Positions 16,762 through 25,440 are shown, counted from the stretch's first letter. The stretch is DNA of 64,000 nucleotides from Gluconacetobacter aggeris (GCF_014174395.1 NZ_JABEQD010000005.1:62001-126000); one strand, 5' to 3'. Made by a program: numbers and translations. The notes: a model not told the origin generated them from the letters alone.

Positions 16762-18318
16762 TCAGACCGGCAGGACAGTGGGACGGGTGCGCGCGTACCA
16801 GCGCACCATCAGCATCCGCGACAGCAGCAGCGTGGTGAACAGCGTCGTGACGATGCCGATCATGATCGTCAGGGCGAAGTTCTGCACCGGGCCGGTACCG
16901 AAGGCGAACAGCATGATATGCGCCAGCAGGGCGGTCGCGTTGCTGTCCAGGATGGTGGAGGTCGCGCGCTCGAAGCCCGCCTGCATCGCGGCCAGGGGGG
17001 TGCGGTTGCGGGCGATTTCCTCGCGGATGCGCTCGTTGATCAGGATGTTGGCATCGACCGCCATGCCCAGGGTCAGCAGCATGCCGGCCATGCCGGGCAG
17101 GGTCAGCGTGGCCTGGAACAGCGACAGGATGGCGACCATCAGCACCAGGTTGGCCAGCAGGGCCACGTTCGCGTACCAGCCGAACCGGCCATAGAACAGG
17201 GCCATGAAGACGATCACCAGCCCGAAGCCGACGCCCAGGCTGATCATGCCGGCGCGGATCGAATCAGCGCCCAGCGACGGGCCGATGGTCCGTTGCTCGA
17301 TGACCGACAGCGGGGCGGGCAGGGCGCCGGCGCGTAGCAGCAGGGCGAGGTCGGTGGCCGATTGCGCGTCGAACCCGCCGCTGATCTGGCCGTTGCCGCC
17401 GGTGATGGCGCTGCGGATGACCGGAGCCTGTACCACCTTGTTGTCGAGTACGATGGCGAAGCGGCGGCCGACATTGGCGCGGGTCGTTGCGGCGAAGGCG
17501 CGCGCGCCCACGGAATCGAAGGTGAAATCGACGGCCCATTCGCCGGTCTGCTGGTCGATGGCGGCGGAAGCGTTGGTCAGGTCGGAGCCATCGACATCGA
17601 CATGGTCCGCGATCGGCAGTTTCTGGTCCGGCGCGTTCATCATCGGCAGCAGGGTGACGCCGGGACCCGGTATGGCGCCGAGCGCGCTGTCCTGCACCAT
17701 GTGGAAGGTCATCTTCGCCGTGGTGCCCAGCAGGTGCTTGACGCGTTCCGGGTCGCTGATGCCCGGCAGTTCGACCACGATGCGGTCGTCGCCCTGGCGG
17801 GTGATCTCGGGATCGACCGCGCCGGTCGCGTCGATGCGGCGGCGGACGATCTCGATCGACTGGGTGACGGCCTCGGTCGCGCGCAGGCGCATGGCCTCGG
17901 GCGAGAGCGTGATGGCGATGGCGCCGTCGGGCCGCTGGGCGACCGCGAACTCATTGGCCACCGCCATCGGCATGGCGCGCAGCGTCTTGAGGTCGGCCTC
18001 GGTTTCGGAGGGCGTGCGTGGCGTGAAGGTCACGGTGCCGGCATGCGTGTCGGTCGCGATGTCGCGATAGCCGAGGCCCGCGCCCAACAGCGCCTGGCGG
18101 GTGCCGTCGGCCAGCGTGCGCAGGCGGTCGGCGGTGACGCTGTTCATGTCCACCTGCATCAGCAGGTACGAGCCGCCCCGCAGGTCGAGCCCCAGATGGA
18201 TCTGCCGCCACGGCACCGTGGGCGCGGGCTGGCGCAGGGCATTGGGAAGGCAGAGCAGCACTCCCAGAAGGCAAACGGCGACGACCGAGGCCAATTTGAG
18301 CCGGCTGTAATACATCAT
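16762..18318 (-). CDS. secD: protein translocase subunit SecD
   Basis: A 518-residue SecD. The N-terminus MYYSRLKLASVVAVCLLGVL is the first helix, then LGLDLRGGSYLLMQVDMNSV. The periplasmic base and head domains follow, with IVVELPGISDPERVKHLLGT and FAIVLDNKVVQAPVIRSAI. The C-terminal membrane half contains GMLLTLGMAVDANILINERI, the family signature. Two adjacent ATGs are possible starts. yajC, often found before secD, is not present; the next gene upstream is a radical SAM protein. Confidence 0.96.
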   Translation of the reverse strand: MMYYSRLKLASVVAVCLLGVLLCLPNALRQPAPTVPWRQIHLGLDLRGGSYLLMQVDMNSVTADRLRTLADGTRQALLGAGLGYRDIATDTHAGTVTFTPRTPSETEADLKTLRAMPMAVANEFAVAQRPDGAIAITLSPEAMRLRATEAVTQSIEIVRRRIDATGAVDPEITRQGDDRIVVELPGISDPERVKHLLGTTAKMTFHMVQDSALGAIPGPGVTLLPMMNAPDQKLPIADHVDVDGSDLTNASAAIDQQTGEWAVDFTFDSVGARAFAATTRANVGRRFAIVLDNKVVQAPVIRSAITGGNGQISGGFDAQSATDLALLLRAGALPAPLSVIEQRTIGPSLGADSIRAGMISLGVGFGLVIVFMALFYGRFGWYANVALLANLVLMVAILSLFQATLTLPGMAGMLLTLGMAVDANILINERIREEIARNRTPLAAMQAGFERATSTILDSNATALLAHIMLFAFGTGPVQNFALTIMIGIVTTLFTTLLLSRMLMVRWYARTRPTVLPV

Positions 18319-18481
18319 GACTGAAAAGGGTGCTCCTTACGCCCGGCCCAGCCGGCTCCCTGTTCGCGTGTCGATGCCGCCGGACGGTGGGCGACGCGGG
18401 AACATGCCGGGCCGGCGCGCGGGATGCAACCGCTGGCGGGCGCTGGCGGTGCGGAATCCGTCCGTTTCGCACGCGTACTCG

Positions 18482-19630
18482 TCAGAACAGTGACAGTTGT
18501 GCCTCGGGAGGGGGCGGTGGCGGGGCGAAGCGCGTGCAGTCCAGGGGACGTCCGCGGGTCAGGCCCAGCGCCCGGCGGGCGCGGGTGAAACGCTGGGCCA
18601 GCAGGTCGGCATGCACCCCATGGCCGCGGCCGCGCCGGCCGAAGGCCGAATCGTTCAGCTTGCCGCCGCGCACCGCACGGATGCGCTGCAGGACGTGGTG
18701 CGCGCGATCGGGGTAATGGCGCGCCAGCCAGTCCTCGAACAGTGGCGCGACTTCCAGCGGCAGGCGCAGCAGGGCGTAGCCGGCATCGCACGCGCCGGCC
18801 CCGGCGGCGGCGGCGAGAATCGCTTCCAGTTCGTGATCGTTCAGGGCCGGAATCATCGGCGCGGCCAGGACGCTGGCGGGAATGCCGGCGGCGGCCAGGG
18901 CGGATATGGCCTCCAGCCGGCGGGCGGGGGTGGAGGCGCGCGGTTCCATCCTGCGGGCCAGGTCGGGATCGAGCGTCGTCACCGACAGGCTGACGCGCAC
19001 CAGGTTGCGCGCCGCCAGAGCCTTCAGCACGTCGAGGTCGCGCAGGATGCCGGCCGATTTGGTGACGATGGTGACCGGGTGAGAGAACCGGTCCAGCACC
19101 GTCAGGATGGCGCGGGTGAGGCCCATCCGGCGTTCCACGGGCTGGTAGGGGTCGGTATTGGTGCCCAGCGCGATCGGGCGCACCCGGTAGGCGGGGTGGC
19201 GCAATTCGCGCTCCAGAAGGCGGGCGGCGTCGGGCTTGCAGGTCAGGCGGGTTTCGAAATCCAGCCCCGGCGACAGGCCGATCCAGGCGTGGGTGGGGCG
19301 GGCGAAGCAATAGATGCAGCCATGTTCGCAGCCGCGATAGGCGTTGATCGACCGGTCGAAACCGAGATCCGGACTCTCGTTGCGGGTGATGATGGTGCGC
19401 GCGGGCTCGAATGTCAGTTCGGTGCGCGGAGCGGATTCGTCCTCGGCCAGGCTGTCCCAGCCGTCATCGACCGGGGAGGATTGGTGCCGGGCGAAGCGGT
19501 CGGGCGGCGAGAGGGTGGCGCCGCGCCCGTGGCGGATGCCGGCCAGGCTGGACGATTCGCCCGCCAGCGTGCGCGGGGCGGCGCGGGTCGGCTGTCCGGG
19601 GCCGATGCGGATGGGGGAAGAGTCGGACAT
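18482..19630 (-). CDS. PA0069 family radical SAM protein (SplB-like)
   Basis: About 382 residues from the ATG at 19630 (GGAG 6 nt upstream). The [4Fe-4S] cluster motif is GCEHGCIYCFARPTH, a C-x3-C-x2-C arrangement. It is preceded by the family-specific INAYRGCEHG and followed by LGTNTDPYQPVERRMGLTR, matching the PA0069/SplB-like family. The N-terminal 90 residues are a basic, flexible extension and the C-terminus is a run of prolines. The catalysed reaction is unknown for this family, so only the enzyme class can be stated. It lies 163 nt upstream of secD. Confidence 0.88.
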   Translation of the reverse strand: MSDSSPIRIGPGQPTRAAPRTLAGESSSLAGIRHGRGATLSPPDRFARHQSSPVDDGWDSLAEDESAPRTELTFEPARTIITRNESPDLGFDRSINAYRGCEHGCIYCFARPTHAWIGLSPGLDFETRLTCKPDAARLLERELRHPAYRVRPIALGTNTDPYQPVERRMGLTRAILTVLDRFSHPVTIVTKSAGILRDLDVLKALAARNLVRVSLSVTTLDPDLARRMEPRASTPARRLEAISALAAAGIPASVLAAPMIPALNDHELEAILAAAAGAGACDAGYALLRLPLEVAPLFEDWLARHYPDRAHHVLQRIRAVRGGKLNDSAFGRRGRGHGVHADLLAQRFTRARRALGLTRGRPLDCTRFAPPPPPPEAQLSLF

Positions 19631-19808
19631 GGCGGGCTCCGGCATGATGTGCCCGGTGGGGCGGGCGGCATGATGGCAGGCCGGCGTCGCGCCATCAAGA
19701 ACAAAAAGGGAACATGTGGCCTTGCGCCCGTTCTGTGCGGCTGGCGCCTCTGGCCCATCGGGCGCCGGTGCTCTAACCCTTCGTCATCCTGGATGCGGAG
19801 AGGATGCG

Positions 19809-20828
19809 ATGGCGGGGCTGTTCGGTGGCGGAGCGGGACGGGGTGAGGCGGCGCGGCAATTGCGCGTGGGCGTCATCGGTGCCGGGCATTTCGGACGGTT
19901 CCATGCGCTGAAGGTGGCGGCGTCGCCGCGCGAGTGCCTGGTGGGCATCCACGATCCGGACCAGGCGCGGGCGGCCGCTGTCGGGGCCGAGGCCGGCGGC
20001 GCGCCGGCGCTGGCGCTGGACGCGCTGCTGGAGTGCTGCGAGGCGGTGGTGGTCGCGGCCCCGGCCGAACATCATTTTGCCCTGGCCGACCGTGCGCTGC
20101 GGGCCGGCCGCCATGTGCTGGTGGAGAAGCCGATCGCCTCGACCCTGGAGCAGGCCGACCGGCTGGCGGCGCTGGCCGTGGAGACGGGGCTGGTGCTGCA
20201 GGTGGGGCATCTGCTGCGCTATTCGGCCGAGCACCATGCCATCGCGGCGCGGATCACGCGCCCGCTCTATATCGAGGCGACGCGCATCGCCCCCTTCAAG
20301 CCGCGCGGCACCGATGTGTCGGTGATCCTGGACCTGATGATCCATGATCTGGACCTGGTGCTGGCGATCGTGGAAAGCGAAATCGTGGATGTCGATGCGC
20401 TGGGGGCGGCGGTGAGTTCGCAGCATGAGGACATCGCCAATGCCCGTGTGCGTTTTGCGAACGGGTGCGTGGCCACCATCACCGCCAGCCGGATCTCGCT
20501 GAAGACGGAGCGGCGGATGCGCCTGTTTTCGGAAGAAGGGTATCTCTCAGCCGATTTCGTGAAGCGCGAGCTGACGATGATCGGCCGAAAGAAGGGGCTT
20601 CCGCTGCCCGGTACCGGGGGCTTCCGCCGCGAGGTCGTGAGCTGGGACGACCATGACACGCTGGCCGCCGAGCATGTGGCTTTCGCTGCCGCGTGCCTGG
20701 ATGGGGCGCCTGTGCTGGTGGATGCGCAGGCCGGCCGGCGCGCGCTGGCGGCGGCGCTGGCGGTGACGGACAGTATCGCCTCGGTGCGGGCCCTGTGGGA
20801 GAAGTCGGGGCTGGTCAGCCCCGGCTGA
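19809..20828 (+). CDS. Gfo/Idh/MocA family oxidoreductase
   Basis: A 339-residue NAD(P)-dependent oxidoreductase. The Rossmann motif is RVGVIGAGHFGRFHALKVAA, and the family lysine motif appears as VLVEKPIASTLEQADRLAAL. The C-terminal beta-sheet domain follows, with FKPRGTDVSVILDLMIHDLD, where the conserved Asp and His of the active site are expected. The ATG at 19809 follows GGAG. Substrates in this family are sugars, inositols or biliverdin-like compounds, and the sequence does not decide between them. It is followed by a composite hairpin repeat. Confidence 0.86.
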   Translation: MAGLFGGGAGRGEAARQLRVGVIGAGHFGRFHALKVAASPRECLVGIHDPDQARAAAVGAEAGGAPALALDALLECCEAVVVAAPAEHHFALADRALRAGRHVLVEKPIASTLEQADRLAALAVETGLVLQVGHLLRYSAEHHAIAARITRPLYIEATRIAPFKPRGTDVSVILDLMIHDLDLVLAIVESEIVDVDALGAAVSSQHEDIANARVRFANGCVATITASRISLKTERRMRLFSEEGYLSADFVKRELTMIGRKKGLPLPGTGGFRREVVSWDDHDTLAAEHVAFAAACLDGAPVLVDAQAGRRALAAALAVTDSIASVRALWEKSGLVSPG

Positions 20829-20835
20829 CGGGTGA

Positions 20836-20888
20836 CTAGAGCAGATCCTGTTTGAACGTGTGCGTTCGAACAGGTGGAAATGCTCTAG
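20836..20888. repeat. nested palindromic intergenic element (terminator-like)
   Basis: CTAGAGCA (20836-20843) pairs with TGCTCTAG (20881-20888). Inside it, CCTGTTTGAACG (20847-20858) pairs with CGTTCGAACAGG (20863-20874) with one G-T. It separates two convergent genes and resembles the short dispersed palindromes of alphaproteobacteria that often serve as terminators. The stop codon of the pterin dehydratase gene lies in the outer arm. Confidence 0.6.
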
Positions 20889-21232
20889 TGGGGCAGGGTC
20901 TCGATGCGGGCCGCCATGATGAAATCGTTGCGGTGCAGGCCGCCGATGCTGTGGGTTTGCAGCGTCAGGCGTACATAGCCCCAGCCGAAGGCGATATCCG
21001 GGTGGTGGTCGGCGGCCTCCGCCAGGGCCGCGATGCGTTCGACCAGCGCGTAGGCGTTGGCGAAATCGGGCAGGACGCAGGAGCGCATCAGCATCGTTCC
21101 GTCCGCCGACAGGGTCCAGTTGGGGATCTGGGCCAGCAGGGTTTCGGCCTCGGCGCGTGTCAGGGCCGGCGTGTTGCGGGGGCAGGGGGCGATGACCTCG
21201 CGCGCGAGGGTGGCGGCGGCGGATAGGGGCAT
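20885..21232 (-). CDS. phhB: 4a-hydroxytetrahydrobiopterin dehydratase
   Basis: A 115-residue pterin-4a-carbinolamine dehydratase. The family signature EAADHHPDIAFGWGYVRLTL contains the two catalytic His. LQTHSIGGLHRNDFIMAARI follows, with the conserved T-H-x-x-G-L-x-x-x-D. It recycles the pterin cofactor of aromatic amino acid hydroxylases, or serves in molybdopterin-related roles in bacteria without one. No phenylalanine hydroxylase gene is nearby. The TAG stop lies within the palindromic element at 20836-20888. Confidence 0.9.
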   Translation of the reverse strand: MPLSAAATLAREVIAPCPRNTPALTRAEAETLLAQIPNWTLSADGTMLMRSCVLPDFANAYALVERIAALAEAADHHPDIAFGWGYVRLTLQTHSIGGLHRNDFIMAARIETLPH

Positions 21233-21269
21233 GGGCTATTATCCTTCAGCCGGCCGCGCGCGGGCTGGG

Positions 21270-23081
21270 TCAGGATGAACCCAGCGACTCGCGCAGCATT
21301 TCCAGTTCCAGCCAACGTTCCTCGGCCGCCGTCAGTTCGGCCTCGGCGCGGTCCAGTTTTTCCGTCGTCGCGGTGAAGGAAGCCGGATCTCGGGCATAGA
21401 GGCCGCCATCCGACAGGACCGTCCGCAACTGGCCGATCTGCTCCTCCAGCGTCGCGATCTGGCCGGGCAGGCGGTCCAGCGCGTGCTGGTCCTTGTAGGA
21501 CAGTTTGCGCGTCGGGCTCTTTTCCGCCCGTTTCTGTGGTGCCGGAGGCGTGCCGGTTTCGGCGCGCCGGTCGCTCCGGCCTGCCGGGGCGATGCCGCCG
21601 CGCTGGGCCAGCATGTCGCTATAGCCGCCGGCATATTCAACCCATCGTCCGGCGCCTTCCGCCAGCAGCACCGACGTGGCCACCCGGTCGAGGAAATCGC
21701 GATCGTGGCTGACCAGCAGCACGGTGCCGGCATAGGCGTCCAGCATCTCCTGCAGCAGGTCGAGCGTTTCCAGGTCGAGATCGTTGGTCGGTTCGTCCAG
21801 CACCAGGAGGTTGGAGGGGCGGGCGAGGGCGCAGGCCAGCATCAGCCGCCCGCGTTCGCCGCCCGACAGGGCGCTGACCGGGGTGCGGGCCTGTTCCGGG
21901 CGGAAGAGGAAATCCTTCATGTAGCCGATGACGTGGCGCTTCTCGCTGCCGACCTGGACCATGTCGCCACCGCCGCCGGTCAGCGTATCGGCCAGCGTGC
22001 GGGTGGGATCGAGCGTGCGGCGCTGTTGGTCGAGGGTGACGACCGACAGGGCGGTGCCGATGCGGATTTCGCCCGAATCGGGCTGGTCCTGGCCCGTCAG
22101 CAGGCGGAGCAGGGTACTCTTGCCCGCGCCGTTGGCGCCGACGATGCCCAGCCGGTCGCCGCGCAGCACGCGCAAATCCAGCCCGTCGATGACCGTGCGG
22201 GGGCCGTAGGCCTTGCGCACATCCTCGGCCACGGCGACCAGCTTGCCGGACAATCCGTCCTCGTTGGCCTGCATCTTCACGCCGCCGGGGGCGCGCACGG
22301 CCTCGCGCCGTGCCTGGCGGAGGGCGGCGAGTTCGCCCACGCGGCGCACGTTGCGCTTGCGCCGGGCGGTGACGCCGTAGCGCATCCAGTCTTCTTCGCG
22401 CGCGATCTGGCGGTCCAGCTTGTGGGCGTCGCGTTCTTCCTGTTCCAGGATGTCTTCGCGCCAGGATTCGAAGCGGGCGAAGCCCTGGTCGAGGCGCCGC
22501 GTGAGGCCGCGATCCAGCCAGACGACGCTGCGGGACAGGGTTTCCAGCAGGCGGCGGTCATGGCTGATGATGACCATGGCCGAGGACAGGGACAGCAATT
22601 CGCGTTCCAGCCACTCGATGGTCGGCATGTCGAGATGGTTGGTGGGCTCGTCCAGCAGCAGCAGGTCGGGTTCGGGCGCCAGGGCCCAGGCGAGAGCGCA
22701 GCGGCGGGCCTCGCCCCCCGAAAGATTGGCCGGATTCTCTTCGCCCGTCAGGCCCAGTTCACCCAGCAGCAGGGCGGCGCGGTAATCGGGCCCGTCGGCG
22801 GGTATGCCGGAGCGGACGTAATCCAGCGTGGTGGCGAAGCCCGACAGGTCGGGTTCCTGCGGCAGGTAGCGCACGGTGGTGCCGGGCTGGAGGAATCGTG
22901 TGCCGTCATCGGCCGCCAGTTCGCCGGCCGCGATGCGCAACAGGGTGGATTTCCCGCTGCCATTGCGCCCGACGAGGCAGATCCGTTCGCCGGCCGAGAC
23001 GCCGAAACCGGCACCGTTGAGCAGCGGAGCGCCGCCGAGGGTGAGGGTGATGTCCTGAAGAAGAAGGAGAGGAGGCGACAT
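21270..23081 (-). CDS. uup: ABC-F family ATPase, Uup-like
   Basis: About 603 residues with two ABC ATPase domains and no membrane segments. Walker A is GRNGSGKSTLLRIA and GANGAGKSTLLRLL, signatures are LSGGEARRCALAW and LSGGERGRLMLACALA, and Walker B motifs are LLLLDEPTNHLD and LLVLDEPTNDLD. The C-terminal 80 residues are a charged coiled coil (KRAEKSPTRKLSYKDQHALD onward), which marks the Uup subclass of ribosome-associated ABC-F proteins. The start is uncertain: the ATG at 23081 fits the homology, and in-frame starts exist at 23099 and 23117. Confidence 0.9.
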   Translation of the reverse strand: MSPPLLLLQDITLTLGGAPLLNGAGFGVSAGERICLVGRNGSGKSTLLRIAAGELAADDGTRFLQPGTTVRYLPQEPDLSGFATTLDYVRSGIPADGPDYRAALLLGELGLTGEENPANLSGGEARRCALAWALAPEPDLLLLDEPTNHLDMPTIEWLERELLSLSSAMVIISHDRRLLETLSRSVVWLDRGLTRRLDQGFARFESWREDILEQEERDAHKLDRQIAREEDWMRYGVTARRKRNVRRVGELAALRQARREAVRAPGGVKMQANEDGLSGKLVAVAEDVRKAYGPRTVIDGLDLRVLRGDRLGIVGANGAGKSTLLRLLTGQDQPDSGEIRIGTALSVVTLDQQRRTLDPTRTLADTLTGGGGDMVQVGSEKRHVIGYMKDFLFRPEQARTPVSALSGGERGRLMLACALARPSNLLVLDEPTNDLDLETLDLLQEMLDAYAGTVLLVSHDRDFLDRVATSVLLAEGAGRWVEYAGGYSDMLAQRGGIAPAGRSDRRAETGTPPAPQKRAEKSPTRKLSYKDQHALDRLPGQIATLEEQIGQLRTVLSDGGLYARDPASFTATTEKLDRAEAELTAAEERWLELEMLRESLGSS

Positions 23082-23419
23082 GACCGGGTTCTGGACCATG
23101 GCAAGGGCGGCACGCAAGGGGAAAGGGCCAAATCCCCGTTAAGGAGAAAGCCTGCCTTGAGTGCCGGTCTGGCGAGCGGGAGCAGCCCAAGGGGTCGCGG
23201 CCGGTGTGTGTGTCCCGGGTATCGGGGCGGCATCGACCACGCCGGGTCAGAAGCGCGTGACGTGAGGGGGAAACCTGCCTTGAGGGCCGCTCTGGCGAGC
23301 GGGAGCGGCCCACAGGGCCGCGGCCGGCGTGCGTTCCCGAGCACCGGAGCGGAGCGGCCTTGATGGCCGTGAGCACCGGCGCGCAGGGAACGCGCGTCGG
23401 ACCGCCGCCAGAGTGGCTC
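23082..23419. other. 338-bp intergenic region between phyR and uup
   Basis: No credible gene. It holds a decayed half-copy (23148-23219) and almost all of one full copy (23271-23432) of the structured repeat. The short frames reading MLTAIKAAPLRCS are translations of the repeat core and recur at its second copy. Confidence 0.8.
23148..23219. repeat. decayed 5' half-copy of the structured repeat
   Basis: About 70 nt closely match the 5' half of the full element at 23271-23341, in the same orientation and 123 nt away (shared blocks CTGCCTTGAG, TCTGGCGAGCGGGAGC, CGCGGCCGG). The 3' half and outer stem partner are missing, and the internal hairpin is mispaired, as expected of a degenerating copy. 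Confidence 0.75.
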
Positions 23420-23432
23420 TCAAGGCAGGTTT
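23271..23432. repeat. structured palindromic repeat, copy 1
   Basis: A 162-nt element. The outer arms 23271-23296 and 23407-23432 form a 26-bp stem with 24 Watson-Crick and two G-T pairs. Inside are hairpin GCGGCCC-ACA-GGGCCGC and a second stem GCGTTCCC/GGGAACGC. That stem encloses a core of about 37 nt, starting GAGCACCGGAGCGGAGCGGC, which is identical in copy 2 (30810-30973). The right arm covers the last codons of phyR. Confidence 0.85.
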
Positions 23433-24157
23433 TGGGGGCCGCCGGTGACTGCCTGGTAGGTCGCGATGGCGAGGGTCATCGGTTCGAACGGTTTGGTGAC
23501 GACGAAGGCGGGTTCGATGGCCTCGCCCGTCAGCAGGCGTTCGGGATAGGCGGTGACGAAGATGACCGGTGCCATGTGATGGCGCAGGATGCTGGCCACG
23601 GCGTTTGCGCCGTCGCCGCCCGTACCCAGATTGATGTCCGCGAGGATCAGGCCCGGCTTGGTCTGGCGGGCCAGTTCGATGGCGTCGGCCTCGGTCGCGG
23701 CCACGCCGGCGACCTGATGGCCGCACCAGCGGACCAGGTCCTCGATATCCATCGCGATGATCGGCTCGTCCTCGATGATCAGGATGGAGGTCTGGGCGAC
23801 CTTGCGCAGGCCGGCATGGGCGCGGGCGAGGATTTCGGCGGCTTCTGCCTCGCCCAGGTCCAGGACCTGCGCGGCATCGGCGATCGTGAGTTCTTCCAGT
23901 GATGTCAGAAGCAGGAGCTTGCGCTCCAGAATGTTCAGGGCTTCGGCCTCAGAGGCCGGTGCGGGCCTGAACCGCCGCGAGATCCACTGGTACAGGCATT
24001 GCCGTGCCGGCAAGGGCCCGGCTTCCGCCATGGCCAGGCCCCGCAGGCTTTCGGCCACCAGGAGATCGCCGCGTGGCTGACTGCCGGTCAGGGCACGGGC
24101 ATATCGCCTGGCATAGGGAAGGGCCCGGATCAGATCCTGCCGCCGCGAGAGGGGCAT
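23420..24157 (-). CDS. phyR: general stress response anti-anti-sigma regulator PhyR
   Basis: A 245-residue PhyR. Residues 1-120 mimic an ECF sigma factor (RRQDLIRALPYARRYARALT, LLLLTSLEELTIADAAQVLD). Residues 122-240 are a receiver domain with acidic IIEDEP, phospho-acceptor Asp174 in LILADINLG and the conserved Lys in VVTKPFEP. Phosphorylated PhyR sequesters NepR and frees the sigma factor EcfG; both genes lie just across the divergent spacer. The last codons and the stop lie within the right arm of the repeat at 23271-23432, so the C-terminus may have been altered by that element. Confidence 0.95.
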   Translation of the reverse strand: MPLSRRQDLIRALPYARRYARALTGSQPRGDLLVAESLRGLAMAEAGPLPARQCLYQWISRRFRPAPASEAEALNILERKLLLLTSLEELTIADAAQVLDLGEAEAAEILARAHAGLRKVAQTSILIIEDEPIIAMDIEDLVRWCGHQVAGVAATEADAIELARQTKPGLILADINLGTGGDGANAVASILRHHMAPVIFVTAYPERLLTGEAIEPAFVVTKPFEPMTLAIATYQAVTGGPQNLP

Positions 24158-24518
24158 TGGACGGTCAACTCCGCAAGGAACACGTTACGTTAACAAGAAA
24201 CACGTTACACTGTTGATCATGACAGCGTTAAAATTGTCCGCAAGAGGAAGCAGGGAGTAGCGCGCCCTTCGCTGGGCGATCGTGTCGCTGTCGCGACATC
24301 CGGACGGCGGAGGGAACGCTTCGCCCGCCCATGGGTGGCGATCGGCAGGAATGTGCATAAACGGTGGCAGATGCCGGTTTCAAAGTATCGGATTGGGGTC
24401 GCGACGGGATTTTCACGCTAGATTTGGGGTTTCTAAACGCTCTTCACGCTTTCGTCATGATAAAAATACAAACCTGCCATTACACTGATGCAAGTTTCGG
24501 CAAGCGAGGAACAGAACA
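24158..24518. other. 361-bp divergent regulatory spacer between phyR and ecfG
   Basis: No gene. It must contain the phyR and ecfG promoters. Next to phyR are two 14-nt direct repeats (24175-24208). The ecfG-proximal 100 nt are AT-rich, with a TACACT block near 24481 that could be a -10 element. I could not find a clean GGAAC-N18-CGTT EcfG promoter on either strand. Confidence 0.6.
24175..24208. promoter_or_regulatory. 20-nt-period direct repeat upstream of phyR
   Basis: AAGGAACACGTTAC (24175-24188) and AAGAAACACGTTAC (24195-24208) differ at one base. They are spaced exactly 20 nt, two helical turns, ending 18-51 nt upstream of the phyR start. This is the geometry of tandem regulator or alternative-sigma recognition sites. 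The protein that binds is not known. Confidence 0.5.
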
Positions 24519-25094
24519 ATGGCAAATAATTTCCATGACCAGGTCATCGCGATCCTCCCGCGGCTGCGCGTTCAGGCACTTGCCCTGACACGGAACCGAA
24601 CGATGGCTGAGGACCTGGTGCAGGATGCCGTGTGCAATGCGCTGGCCGCCCAGGACAGTTTCATCCCCGGGACCAATTTTTCTGCCTGGATGCACCGCAT
24701 CCTCCGTAACCGCTTCATTTCCGACCTGCGCAAGCGGCGGGAGACCACCGATATCGAGGATATTCCCGCGTCGGTGCTGGCGACCACGGCCCCGCATGAG
24801 GACCGGCTGGCGCTGAAGGACCTGGCGATGGCACTGGACCGCCTGCCCGAAGACCAGCGCGAGGCCCTGATCATGGTGGTGCTGCACGGCATGAGCTACG
24901 AGCATCTGGCCGAGGCGACTGGCTGCGCGGTCGGCACGGCCAAGAGCCGGGTCTTCCGTGCCCGCCGCCAACTGGAAAGCTGGATGATCGGAGAGGACCA
25001 GGAATCGCCGCAGATCAAGGCGCGGATGGCCCGCATGCGTGGCCTGCTGGGCGCGCGGATGGGGACGCGCGAGGCTGAAGCGACACGTCCCTGA
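24519..25094 (+). CDS. ecfG: ECF sigma factor, EcfG-type general stress response sigma
   Basis: A 191-residue ECF sigma factor. Region 2 runs VIAILPRLRVQALALTRNRT through GTNFSAWMHRILRNRFISDL, and region 4 runs LDRLPEDQREALIMVVLHGM through CAVGTAKSRVFRARRQLESW. The position opposite phyR and before nepR identifies it as the EcfG (ECF15) class. It transcribes general stress genes once NepR is removed by phosphorylated PhyR. GAGGAAC lies just before the ATG. The C-terminal 30 residues are a basic tail. Confidence 0.92.
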   Translation: MANNFHDQVIAILPRLRVQALALTRNRTMAEDLVQDAVCNALAAQDSFIPGTNFSAWMHRILRNRFISDLRKRRETTDIEDIPASVLATTAPHEDRLALKDLAMALDRLPEDQREALIMVVLHGMSYEHLAEATGCAVGTAKSRVFRARRQLESWMIGEDQESPQIKARMARMRGLLGARMGTREAEATRP

Positions 25095-25254
25095 TTCACG
25101 CCCCCCGCAACCCTTCGCTTGCCTGGTGGTTAAATCCTGAGTCGGACGGCTGGACGGTAGGTCGCGGGCTGTTTTACTGTCCGCCAACATCGACATGATC
25201 GGGATGCGGGTTTCAGAGGGTTGGCGGGGTATTAGTGGATCTCAGGGATCACCG

Positions 25255-25440
25255 ATGACGTCCCGCAAGGATTCCCGTCCGACGCGGCCGTCGAAAGCCA
25301 GCAAGACCACCCAGCGAGACGATCCGTTCGAGCTATGGCTCAAGCGCGGGCTGCATGAGCTTTTCGACGAAGTCGCTTCCGAGCCTCTTCCCGAGGAGCT
25401 GTTGCGCCTGATCGAGGAAGACCGCAAGACCAGGGGCTAG
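25255..25440 (+). CDS. nepR: NepR family anti-sigma factor
   Basis: A 61-residue protein from the ATG at 25255 (AGGGA upstream). The N-terminal 28 residues are basic and disordered-looking. The C-terminal part, LWLKRGLHELFDEVASEPLP then EELLRLIEED, matches the two-helix NepR core with the conserved EP-P. NepR binds EcfG in unstressed cells and is titrated by phospho-PhyR. It starts 160 nt after ecfG, and its stop abuts the start codon of the kinase gene. Confidence 0.88.
   Translation: MTSRKDSRPTRPSKASKTTQRDDPFELWLKRGLHELFDEVASEPLPEELLRLIEEDRKTRG

Noticed and set aside
21483-23363. 626-residue frame antisense to uup
   Set aside because: Same shadow pattern; the ABC-F motifs on the other strand are unambiguous.
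22906-23376. Frame reading MLTAIKAAPLRCS, repeated at 30.9 kb
   Set aside because: It is a translation of the repeat core, not a conserved protein; the stems vary while only the core is kept.
24158-24518. Classical EcfG promoter (GGAAC-N18-CGTT) in the phyR-ecfG spacer
   Set aside because: GGAAC and CGTT occur at 24177 and 24203 on the plus strand but are 21 nt apart and face away from phyR.
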